From Candidatus Obscuribacterales bacterium (GTDB lineage: Bacteria; Cyanobacteriota; Vampirovibrionia; Obscuribacterales; Obscuribacteraceae), in assembly GCA_019752635.1 (NCBI GenBank), contig JAIELX010000083.1:36835-100834 (forward strand): DNA of 64,000 bases, given 5' to 3'. The translations under genes were made by a program, and so were the position numbers. This document shows positions 9,846 to 17,546 of the stretch, one piece after another. Below the pieces are notes generated by a model. That model ran no database searches and had not been told where the DNA came from. It saw only the letters and a program-made list of their open reading frames with translations. Positions within the stretch are counted from its first letter, which is position 1. Each line of letters starts with the position of its first letter.

Positions 9846-12800
9846 ATGCGCGACTTCCTGGTAAAGCTCAAGAAGACTTTGAATGCGAACAGACTTGCCT
9901 GCCTGCTGCTCGTCCTGTCAGCGATTGGCTTTGTCTTCGCCCAAACCGAAAGTTCTACCGCATTCCCCTCCGCATCCATTAGTACTACTGTCCCCCGTGA
10001 AAAGATCCTTGAAATCGCGGCGCAGTGGGCAAATGAAATTGGCTTTTCCACCGCCGGGACCGTAAGCTCTATCGACTTTGCCGGCGATGATGACGGAAAA
10101 ACGTTCCTGGAACGTGAACTTAGCCAAGCGAAAGCCAATGAGCTGATGAAATCCGGAGAAGCTCCGGTCTGGTTCTGGCAGTGCCACTTCAAAAAACCGC
10201 TGCAAATCGAAGACAGCTCCGTGCAGATTAGTCCTTCCGGTCAACTCGTCAACGTCACCAGAGAAATTGAAAACGACACCAAACTGCCAGTACTCAGCCC
10301 TGCAGAAGCTAAGAGCACGGCGATAAAATTCGTCGAAGAGAAAGTGAAGCGCGAACTTGCCGGTTGGAAACTAATCGAAGAGAAACAAGATCCCAAAGTA
10401 GGGCGCACCGACTACGAACTTGTTTGGGAAGACACCGCGCAGGATTTTAAAGGCGCAAGAAATCGCATCACGGTGAAGATAGCAGGAAACGTCGTGTCAA
10501 TGTACGACATAACGTTGCACACTCCGGAGTCCTGGGAACGATCCTACGAAACGATGCGCAGTTACAATAGCTTGTTCTATACGCCGGCATCCGTAGTGTT
10601 TGCGCTGTTGGGGCTATTTTGCATAGTGCGATTCGGTATCGCAATTGCTAAGCACGAGCTCAATTGGCGTTTTTCTTCGATCGTGGGCGGTGTGTTTGCC
10701 GCTACGTCCGCACTCGATTCGTTGAATAGCTTGCCACGATGGCTGGCTTACTATAATCCGGATCAAAGCCTGACCGCATATTACTTATCGCGAGCCACAT
10801 CCATAGTGTCGGGGATGGTGCTGTCCTTCATCGCGGCAGCAGTACTTGCCGGCGTAACGGAGCTTTGCTACCGCAAGTTCTTTGCAGAGAAAATAGCGCT
10901 ACCGGCGCTGTTCTCCAGAGACGCAGTGCGCACCAAGCAGATGCTTGAATCAATTCTGATGGGATTTGCCGTGTTCGGGATCTCTCAGGGGTACCAGATT
11001 GGCTATTACATGATGGGCTCTCAATTGGGTTACTGGTGTCCGCTAGGCGTCGACAACTATCAGGTATTGAGTGCTCTTGCTCCCTGGTTCTCGGCTTTCT
11101 CCGTCGGCTTGTCCGCATCACTGATGGAAGAAGCAATGTACCGCGTGATCTGTCTTGGTTTGCTGCAAAAAGTTACGCGCAATTTCCAGGTGGCTAACAT
11201 CATTCAAGCTGCAGCATGGGGATTCATGCACAGTACTTATCCTCAACAACCGGCATATGCGCGCGGTGTCGAGCTTACTATCGCCGGCATCTTCAGCGGA
11301 TGGGTCCTAAAGCGTTTCGGATTACCTGCCTGCGTGTTGTCGCACTATATGTTCGATGCTTTTTGGGGCGTGAGCATGTTGAAAAATGCTCCTCCTGAAG
11401 TTTATTGCACTGCAATCATTCCCTTTGTTCCAGTTTTTGCACTGCTAGCCTACAGCCTCTATATGCGCCGCAAGCACGGCGCCCTCGATACGGAAGTAGT
11501 TCTTCAGAAGCAAAAAGAAGCAAACACCGAGACCAGCGCCGGTCTGCCCGCAGCTGAAGCAGCAATAGTGAAAGGCACCTTCACCTACACTGCCCTGTCC
11601 GGCAAGTCGCGGTTCTCTCGCTGTGCGATTGCCGTCGGGTTGCTAGCGCTTGCCGCGTTCGCTTACAAATCGACGGGACCGTCGGTCGGCGAACACTATA
11701 AGCCGCTAAGTGTCGGACGCGAAAAGTCGATTGAGATTGCGCGAGATTACTTGCAGAACGCAAAAGTCAATCTCGATGGCTACAGTGCAACCGCTGCGAT
11801 CCTGGAATCAAGTGAAGGCGGCTGGGGCCCGACCTATTTGAAAGAGAAGGTCGGAGCGGCAGAAACGAAAAGGCTCCTGGAGGTTTTCGGAAGGAACTAT
11901 AGTTGGAATGTGACTTTCACCAAGCCGCTGGAACCCAATCAGTACTCAGTAATGATGGATGAATCAGGCAATGTCGTCACCACAAACTTCACCCTGGACG
12001 AAAAGGCCCCCGGCGCAAAGCTGGATGAGAAGCAGGCCAGAACAATCGCCGAAAATTTCATAAAGAAATATCGCAAGTGCTACCTGCCGATCCAATATGA
12101 AAACACCAGCAAAGTAGCGCTGGACAATAGAACAGATTACTCGTTCAAGTTCTCCGTCCCCAAATTGAAAGCGGGCGATGCAAAGTTCATGCTCGGGCTC
12201 AATGTCATAGGTGATCAGCCCTCTGATATGTCGCATGACTGGCAAGTGCCCGACAAATGGACCCGGGAGCGGCAACATAAATCGCCATTCCAGGAAGCCC
12301 TGTCAGTTTTCTCGTCTGTGTTCGCTGTCGTGGCAATCTGTTGCTTTCTCAAGTTCGTTGTCGAATTGCTTCAGCGGCGTCAGATGGAGTGGCGTGCTCC
12401 GCTTATCTGCGCAGGAATTGCATGTCTGGTCGGCAGTATTGAGTGCATTAACCAGACCACAATGATAATGTCAAACTACGACACCACAACGCCGCTGACA
12501 AGCTATCTTTTTCAGTACTGGCTCGGCAAAGTTGGCGGCATTCTCGGTCAGAGTGCGGGTGTTTTCTTCGTCGTCAGCATTTTTCTTGGCGGCATGAAGC
12601 GCTTTTATCCGGAGCTGGGACTCAAGTCCTTTGCGAAGCTGGCATTTTGCAACGACTCCAAAGTGGTTCAAGCCACCCAACGTGCGATGTGGATTGATGC
12701 CACCGTAATTCTGTTTCTTTCTGTTTCCATTGCGGCTCTACTCTCCGGTACCGGCTCGGCATTGAGTTTGCAGTTCGGCCATGCGTCCATACCGCAGGAG

Positions 12801-13343
12801 GTGACATCGCTTGGTTCGCTGAATTTCGCTGAGGAGTATTCTTTCCTGGCAGGATCTTTTTCTGCAATTCAGTCCATGTTTCTGGGGGCGATGTTTCTGG
12901 CATGTCTGTGTCTAACTTGGAAACGCTTCTGCGGCTCGCCTCGCGTGGCTATTCCCGTTTTTGCCGCGGCGTTGGTCTTGCAGGCTGGAAACCACTATCC
13001 AATCGATTCCGTTATTGCGGTTGCGGCGGCAGCCGCCGCAGGGGGCGTGGGCTGGTGGTTCTGCCGCGAATCCATGCGCAATCCATTGATACCAATCATG
13101 GCCTTCTGGTTAATCGAGTCCTTCAGTTTTGCGACCGTGCTCAAACATTCGAAGCTCTACTCTACAGAAGTAACAGCCGTGCTATTAATGTTCTCACTGC
13201 CGTTCTTGTGGATTCTTTGGATACAACTCAATCCTAAGAAGTTAGTCGAAACCCTGCACCCGGATCGACATGGGGAAGACTCTGCCGCCCACTGCGATAC
13301 AATCGTTGCGGGAGAGGGTATGGCGGGTAACGCAGGTGTTTGA
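9846..13343 (+). CDS. Duplicated CPBP-family (CAAX-type) intramembrane protease; second half lacks the catalytic motifs
   Basis: The 1165-residue membrane protein is built of two homologous halves of about 580 residues. Each half begins with a soluble extracytoplasmic part (REKILEIAAQW in one, REKSIEIARDYL in the other; CHFKKPL and VTFTKPL; RTDYELVW and RTDYSFKF) and ends in a multi-helix membrane domain. The first membrane domain carries the type II CAAX/CPBP motifs: Glu428-Glu429...Arg433 (EEAMYR), His462 (GFMHST) and His500 (LSHYMFD). At the matching place the second half keeps one His (about 1050, NHYPID), but has AFWLIE where SHYMFD should be and no EExxxR. It is therefore probably a regulatory or structural pseudo-protease domain. 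CPBP proteases are glutamate-type intramembrane enzymes; the substrate here is unknown. Ribosome site GGGGGAAA lies before ATG 9846. Confidence 0.88.
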   Translation: MRDFLVKLKKTLNANRLACLLLVLSAIGFVFAQTESSTAFPSASISTTVPREKILEIAAQWANEIGFSTAGTVSSIDFAGDDDGKTFLERELSQAKANELMKSGEAPVWFWQCHFKKPLQIEDSSVQISPSGQLVNVTREIENDTKLPVLSPAEAKSTAIKFVEEKVKRELAGWKLIEEKQDPKVGRTDYELVWEDTAQDFKGARNRITVKIAGNVVSMYDITLHTPESWERSYETMRSYNSLFYTPASVVFALLGLFCIVRFGIAIAKHELNWRFSSIVGGVFAATSALDSLNSLPRWLAYYNPDQSLTAYYLSRATSIVSGMVLSFIAAAVLAGVTELCYRKFFAEKIALPALFSRDAVRTKQMLESILMGFAVFGISQGYQIGYYMMGSQLGYWCPLGVDNYQVLSALAPWFSAFSVGLSASLMEEAMYRVICLGLLQKVTRNFQVANIIQAAAWGFMHSTYPQQPAYARGVELTIAGIFSGWVLKRFGLPACVLSHYMFDAFWGVSMLKNAPPEVYCTAIIPFVPVFALLAYSLYMRRKHGALDTEVVLQKQKEANTETSAGLPAAEAAIVKGTFTYTALSGKSRFSRCAIAVGLLALAAFAYKSTGPSVGEHYKPLSVGREKSIEIARDYLQNAKVNLDGYSATAAILESSEGGWGPTYLKEKVGAAETKRLLEVFGRNYSWNVTFTKPLEPNQYSVMMDESGNVVTTNFTLDEKAPGAKLDEKQARTIAENFIKKYRKCYLPIQYENTSKVALDNRTDYSFKFSVPKLKAGDAKFMLGLNVIGDQPSDMSHDWQVPDKWTRERQHKSPFQEALSVFSSVFAVVAICCFLKFVVELLQRRQMEWRAPLICAGIACLVGSIECINQTTMIMSNYDTTTPLTSYLFQYWLGKVGGILGQSAGVFFVVSIFLGGMKRFYPELGLKSFAKLAFCNDSKVVQATQRAMWIDATVILFLSVSIAALLSGTGSALSLQFGHASIPQEVTSLGSLNFAEEYSFLAGSFSAIQSMFLGAMFLACLCLTWKRFCGSPRVAIPVFAAALVLQAGNHYPIDSVIAVAAAAAAGGVGWWFCRESMRNPLIPIMAFWLIESFSFATVLKHSKLYSTEVTAVLLMFSLPFLWILWIQLNPKKLVETLHPDRHGEDSAAHCDTIVAGEGMAGNAGV

Positions 13344-13378
13344 TTGAACCTACTTGCAATAGCACACGGTGATTGGGT

Positions 13379-13834
13379 ATGCGAATTGTAATTGCGATCT
13401 GTCTGGCTATATTTGCCTTGTTTCTGCTTTTCGCGGCATATGTCTTTGTGGTCGGAATCGTAGCCCTGGTACTGAAAGCGCTGTTTTTAGCGCTTCTTGT
13501 AATCACCGTTGTCTACTTCTTCTTTCCGAAACTGTTTGACAAAATTGTGTCGATGTTCAAACAGAAAGAAAGCGTCCGTGGTCCCAGGCTTTGGGACTCG
13601 GCCGGGCAGGTAAGGGTGTATGTCGAGAAACCTAACCTGGCTCAAATTATTGGCACAGCTTCTGCCTCCAGCGCGCTGAGTGTTGCAAACGATACGTCAG
13701 TCACAATTATTGAGGATGATGGCGACGTCATCAAACTGAAACTGCATGAAGGCGACAATAAGGGAAAAGTTGTCTGGGCCAGCCGCGCATCTGTCGTTGG
13801 ACACATTAAAGCAATCAACAAGCAAAACCCTTAA
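13379..13834 (+). CDS. Small membrane-anchored protein of unknown function
   Basis: The 151-residue protein has two adjoining hydrophobic segments (about residues 3-28 and 30-52, rich in Leu, Val and Phe) and a basic turn (KQKES) leading into a soluble C-terminal domain of about 85 residues with alternating hydrophobic and acidic stretches. I do not recognise the family. ATG 13379 is used; a TTG two codons upstream would add only two residues. It follows the CPBP protease by 35 bp on the same strand, so it may be co-transcribed with it. Its stop abuts the stop of the next, convergent gene. Confidence 0.7.
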   Translation: MRIVIAICLAIFALFLLFAAYVFVVGIVALVLKALFLALLVITVVYFFFPKLFDKIVSMFKQKESVRGPRLWDSAGQVRVYVEKPNLAQIIGTASASSALSVANDTSVTIIEDDGDVIKLKLHEGDNKGKVVWASRASVVGHIKAINKQNP

Positions 13835-14305
13835 TCAAGGTTTCGACTGGCTGCTTTCCGATGTGATCAACCAGGTGCCTCCAACCGGTGCCACTACGAT
13901 TTCGAGCGGGCTGGAATACTGTTTCAACTGCGAAAATCTGGTGCACTTTATTCGCACACCGTTTCCTTCCTTTTGGTAGGTTATGGCTGAGTATTGGCTC
14001 TGATCATTTCTTCCTTTCGCCAAAGGCAGCGCCGCTCGCAATAACCGCCTGTACTCGGCACCACTCAAAGAAATCACTTGATTCTGCCCGCCGGGATAAA
14101 GTCGCGTATTCTTCACTCGGGCGTCCGGCGCATACAGCTCGCCTTGAGCCACGTCAAAATTGCGCTCCAGTTCGATATATCGTTGAAACAACTCCCGTGC
14201 TGAACTTAGCGCGGCGTCGTTTTGCGCATGAGCCGGAAGCGGAGCGCACAGCGCAATTATCAGGAATACGATTCCCGCGTCAAGTTGCTTTTTATGTGCC
14301 GCCAT
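13835..14305 (-). CDS. Exported hypothetical protein
   Basis: The 156-residue product has a clear signal peptide: basic start (AAHKKQ), hydrophobic core (IVFLIIALCAPL) and a likely cleavage after PAHAQ. The mature part has helical character (SARELFQRYIELE) followed by strand-like stretches, which could be an SnoaL/NTF2-like fold, but I cannot confirm this. ATG 14305 lies 14 bases inside the end of the upstream gene (stop at 14292), which suggests translational coupling. A TTG at 14317 is less likely. Confidence 0.7.
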   Translation of the reverse strand: MAAHKKQLDAGIVFLIIALCAPLPAHAQNDAALSSARELFQRYIELERNFDVAQGELYAPDARVKNTRLYPGGQNQVISLSGAEYRRLLRAALPLAKGRNDQSQYSAITYQKEGNGVRIKCTRFSQLKQYSSPLEIVVAPVGGTWLITSESSQSKP

Positions 14306-14762
14306 ACTCAGCCTCAAGTCGCTGCCGCAGTTCCAGAGCGGAACCGGTCATGCAGTGTGCTAGCGCGTCAAGATCGTGCCTGCTAATTCCCCACTCCGGT
14401 TGACCGTGATAGTCCTTGTGCAACTCCGCAAGATGGACAAAGTATCGGCGTAGAAGCTTTAGCATCTGCATATCTTTCTCGTCAAAATGCAAAAGCGGAT
14501 TGGCAATGGCTCTTTCAATCTCAAAGGGTGTGACTTCACCATCCCTTGGCGCCAGATCCAGTTCGCTAAACCGGGCATACAATCTGCTCACAAAATCGTC
14601 CGCCGAGATCTCTTCATGTTTGCGCGAGTCAAACTGAGACGAATGGCTGTCGCCACCTGGAGAAATGCCATAGATATTGAACAGGTAGGAGTCGAACCAC
14701 TCGCGCACCGCAGCGGACGCAGCAAGCTCGCGATTGCTTGCAGTGGTAGTTTGATTACTCAT
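14292..14762 (-). CDS. Hypothetical protein with a degenerate EF-hand-like loop
   Basis: The 156-residue soluble protein starts at ATG 14762, behind a strong AGGAGG site (14769-14774); a longer in-frame extension to 14939 lacks a ribosome site and is not used. The stretch APRDGEVTPFE followed by IERAIANPLLHF resembles an EF-hand loop and exit helix: the Asp5, Gly6, hydrophobic 8 and Glu12 positions are kept, but the first ligand is missing, so calcium binding is doubtful. A His-rich helix (FVHLAELHKDYHG) follows. It overlaps the exported protein downstream by 14 bases and probably forms a two-gene unit with it. Function unknown. Confidence 0.7.
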   Translation of the reverse strand: MSNQTTTASNRELAASAAVREWFDSYLFNIYGISPGGDSHSSQFDSRKHEEISADDFVSRLYARFSELDLAPRDGEVTPFEIERAIANPLLHFDEKDMQMLKLLRRYFVHLAELHKDYHGQPEWGISRHDLDALAHCMTGSALELRQRLEAEYGGT

Positions 14763-15124
14763 CTCGAATCCTCCTGAACCAAAGTCAACTTTGCAAACCC
14801 AATTGTTCCCGAACGGCTTCCAGGCAATTTTCTTGATTACGCGTATTCCGGGGGGAGGGATTCCGGTTCTGCCGTATACACCATTGTAGCTTCTTGGACG
14901 AAACAAATAGCCGGAGAAGCAATCTTGGTCCGGAGACACTTGTCAAGAACGGATTAGTCGGACATACTGTTAATACAACAGGTCTCGCATCCACATTGCA
15001 TTGGAATCAAGCGACTCTGCCAAAGCTCAAGCCTAACAAGTATGTTAATGCTCCAAACAACAATTAGCATTGAGCCCAATTAGCCGTAGATACTCGCTTT
15101 GGTTACGCGGTACGTGATCGAACC
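14763..15124. other. Intergenic region without a supported gene (362 bp)
   Basis: This is the divergent region between the EF-hand-like gene and the acetyltransferase. It holds the ribosome site of the former and presumably both promoters. TGTTAATAC and TGTTAATGC lie within about 85 bp of each other (near 14970 and 15044), but I see no convincing promoter pair, hairpin or gene. Confidence 0.5.
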
Positions 15125-15580
15125 ATGAAATTTCCTATTACGCTTCGCCCTGCGGCACCTGCCGATGCCGAGTTCGTGGATTGGCTTACCGGCACGGTGA
15201 TGAGCGACTATGTTATACAGACCTGGTCCTCAATCGAGGCACGGGCCGAATACTTTGCACGCAACCGCTTCGATCCCGCGACCACCAAGATCATCCAATT
15301 GGCAGGGCGAGACATCGGTTGCCTGTCGCTTGTTCAGGATGAACAGTCCGTGACTGTGGACAATATTCAGCTACTCCCGGAACTACAGCGAATGGGAATC
15401 GGACGCGCGCTACTGGAAGTGCTGGTCAGGCAGTGTCACGAACATGGAAAGCGCGCAAAACTTCAACTGCTTAGAGTCAATCCATCTCGTCGTCTTTATG
15501 AACGATTGGGCTTCGAGCTCTATGGCGAAGACAGTGAGCGGCTGTACATGCAGACAAGCGGACCACAGTCGTCGGTTTAG
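15125..15580 (+). CDS. GNAT family N-acetyltransferase
   Basis: A compact single-domain GNAT enzyme of 151 residues transferring an acetyl group from acetyl-CoA to an unidentified amine. The N-terminal ITLRPAAPADAEFVDWL is the typical first strand and helix. Motif A, the CoA-binding loop, is seen as LLPELQRMGIGRALLEVLVRQ (Q/RxxGxG/A), and the C-terminal RLYERLGFELYGE is the motif B region. No neighbour hints at the substrate. Start ATG 15125 gives the expected N-terminus. Confidence 0.85.
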   Translation: MKFPITLRPAAPADAEFVDWLTGTVMSDYVIQTWSSIEARAEYFARNRFDPATTKIIQLAGRDIGCLSLVQDEQSVTVDNIQLLPELQRMGIGRALLEVLVRQCHEHGKRAKLQLLRVNPSRRLYERLGFELYGEDSERLYMQTSGPQSSV

Positions 15581-15686
15581 GCTAAAAGCTAGTTCCTGCA
15601 TTCCTGTTTATACTAGCTCGTAACGTTAGCGCTCATCGTGCTAAAGTGCTCGGGACACTCCTGACGCGATTGCACGAAGGTACTCA

Positions 15687-17546
15687 ATGTTTGAGACTAC
15701 TGTAAAGGCTCCACCGCTTACCAGTGGCAAGGGCTGGCTAAATGTCGAACGTCCCCCGACTTGGGACGACCTTCGGGGCAAGGTCGTGCTGCTGGATTTC
15801 TGGACCTTCTGTTGTTCCGACTGTATGCACATTCTTCCTTACCTGGAGAAACTCGAGGGGCAGTTCGCCGATGAATTAGTGGTTATCGGGGTGCATTCGG
15901 GCAAGTTCGATAACGAACGTTCCACGGATTCAATCAGACAAGCAATGCTGCGTTACGGCATAAAACACCCGGTGGTGAACGATCGCAGTTATGCTTTGTG
16001 GGAAGCCTTCCATGTGCGCGAATGGCCGACTTTGGTGCTAGTGGATCCCGAAGGATTCATTGTGAAGAAGGTGCCTTGTAGTGAGTTTCCATCGGGAAAG
16101 TTTGAAGAGCCCATCGCGGCGCTGATTGAGAAATTCGATGCGAAGGGCGTCTTAAACAGAGCTCCCCTCTCGATGCTGCGCCGGGAAGAGTTGGAATCGG
16201 ATTCACCGCTGCTCTTCCCCGGCAAAATCACTACAAACAAGGAAAGGATTTTTGTAAGCGATACCGGTAACCATCGAATTGTGGTTGCCGATAAGCAAGG
16301 CAACGTAACTGATGTGATCGGCGGCAACGGTGCGGGCAAAGCCGATGGATCATTCTCTGCAACTCAATTCAATAAGCCGCAAGGAATCTGCGTTCGAGGC
16401 AATCTGCTTTACATTGCCGATACTGAGAATCATCTGATTCGATGCGCAGACCTGGATAAGAAGGCGGTGAGTACCGTTGCCGGGACAGGTAACCAGGCGG
16501 CTTATCAAAACGGTCCTTGGCACGGACCGGCGCTGTCAGTGGCGCTTAGTAGCCCGTGGGATCTTGCTTGTTGGAGCGAGTTTCTGATAATTGCCATGGC
16601 CGGCACACATCAACTCTGGCGAATGAACATCGATGACGGCAACCTCGAGCTTCTTGCCGGAACAGGATTTGAGAGTTTAAGAGACGGTCCGGCATTGGAG
16701 GCACAACTCTCGCAGCCTAGCGGACTTTCGGTGTTTGAAGATGTTCTCTACTTTGTAGACAGTGAGACCAGTTCTGTTCGTACTTTGTCGCTGACACAGC
16801 CTGCGTTTCCGATTCGAACGCTGTCCGGCAAGGGACTTTTTGATTTTGGTGATGCCGAGGGAACCTTTGAGGAGACGCGGCTCCAACACCCGCTCGGTAT
16901 TGCCGCCGGTGCGTCCGAGCTTTACGTCGCGGATAGCTACAATCACAAGATCAAATTCTTCAATTTGCAAACCGGACTAAGCCAGACTCTCTGCGGCGGG
17001 AAAGAGAACGCCTTGGTGCTTGCGGAACCTGGTGGGCTTTGCAAAGACGGTGAACTCCTCTATGTCGCTAACACCAATCAGAGCGAAATCAGGGTTATTA
17101 GTCTTACCTCACAAACTAGTACCAAGCTCGAATTTAAATTTCCCGAGCGGCATGTGTTCTCGCTACCGAATTTGGTGATGGAACGAACATTGAAGAAATC
17201 ATTTCTTGCCAATCAGCCTCTAACTCTTACAGTGCGATTAAGCACTGAGTCCGGCATTCATTTCAATGAGGAGATGTCTTGCCAATACGAGCTAAGGTGT
17301 GAAACGGGGGACCCGATCGGGTTGTCGCAAACGGGAACGCTGTCAAAATCAGTCAGCGTAATCTCATTGCCACAATTAGACGAGAACGTCTCAGTAACTC
17401 TGAATTTCGCTTTTACAGCCTATGTCTGCGGCGATGACAGTGCCTGCTACGTTCAATCCTACCGTTACTTCATTCCGATTGAAACTGGTGTAGCTCACGC
17501 CGAAACGGGCATCGAAATTGCGGAAGAAATACAACTTTGCAACTAG
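15687..17546 (+). CDS. Thioredoxin-like domain fused to NHL-repeat propeller (NHLRC2-like)
   Basis: Residues 1-150 form a TlpA/AhpC-TSA-type thioredoxin fold: LDFWTFCCSDCMHILPYL holds a CxxC-type site within CCSDC, followed by ELVVIGVHSGKFDNE. Residues about 180-480 carry NHL-type beta-propeller repeats, each with a pattern like FVSDTGNHRIVVAD, YIADTENHLIRCAD or YVADSYNHKIKFF. The last 130 residues are a beta-rich domain of unknown role. The layout matches bacterial and animal NHLRC2 proteins, whose biochemical role is poorly known. No signal peptide is seen, so it is probably cytoplasmic. The stop overlaps that of the convergent kinase-like gene by four bases. Confidence 0.87.
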   Translation: MFETTVKAPPLTSGKGWLNVERPPTWDDLRGKVVLLDFWTFCCSDCMHILPYLEKLEGQFADELVVIGVHSGKFDNERSTDSIRQAMLRYGIKHPVVNDRSYALWEAFHVREWPTLVLVDPEGFIVKKVPCSEFPSGKFEEPIAALIEKFDAKGVLNRAPLSMLRREELESDSPLLFPGKITTNKERIFVSDTGNHRIVVADKQGNVTDVIGGNGAGKADGSFSATQFNKPQGICVRGNLLYIADTENHLIRCADLDKKAVSTVAGTGNQAAYQNGPWHGPALSVALSSPWDLACWSEFLIIAMAGTHQLWRMNIDDGNLELLAGTGFESLRDGPALEAQLSQPSGLSVFEDVLYFVDSETSSVRTLSLTQPAFPIRTLSGKGLFDFGDAEGTFEETRLQHPLGIAAGASELYVADSYNHKIKFFNLQTGLSQTLCGGKENALVLAEPGGLCKDGELLYVANTNQSEIRVISLTSQTSTKLEFKFPERHVFSLPNLVMERTLKKSFLANQPLTLTVRLSTESGIHFNEEMSCQYELRCETGDPIGLSQTGTLSKSVSVISLPQLDENVSVTLNFAFTAYVCGDDSACYVQSYRYFIPIETGVAHAETGIEIAEEIQLCN

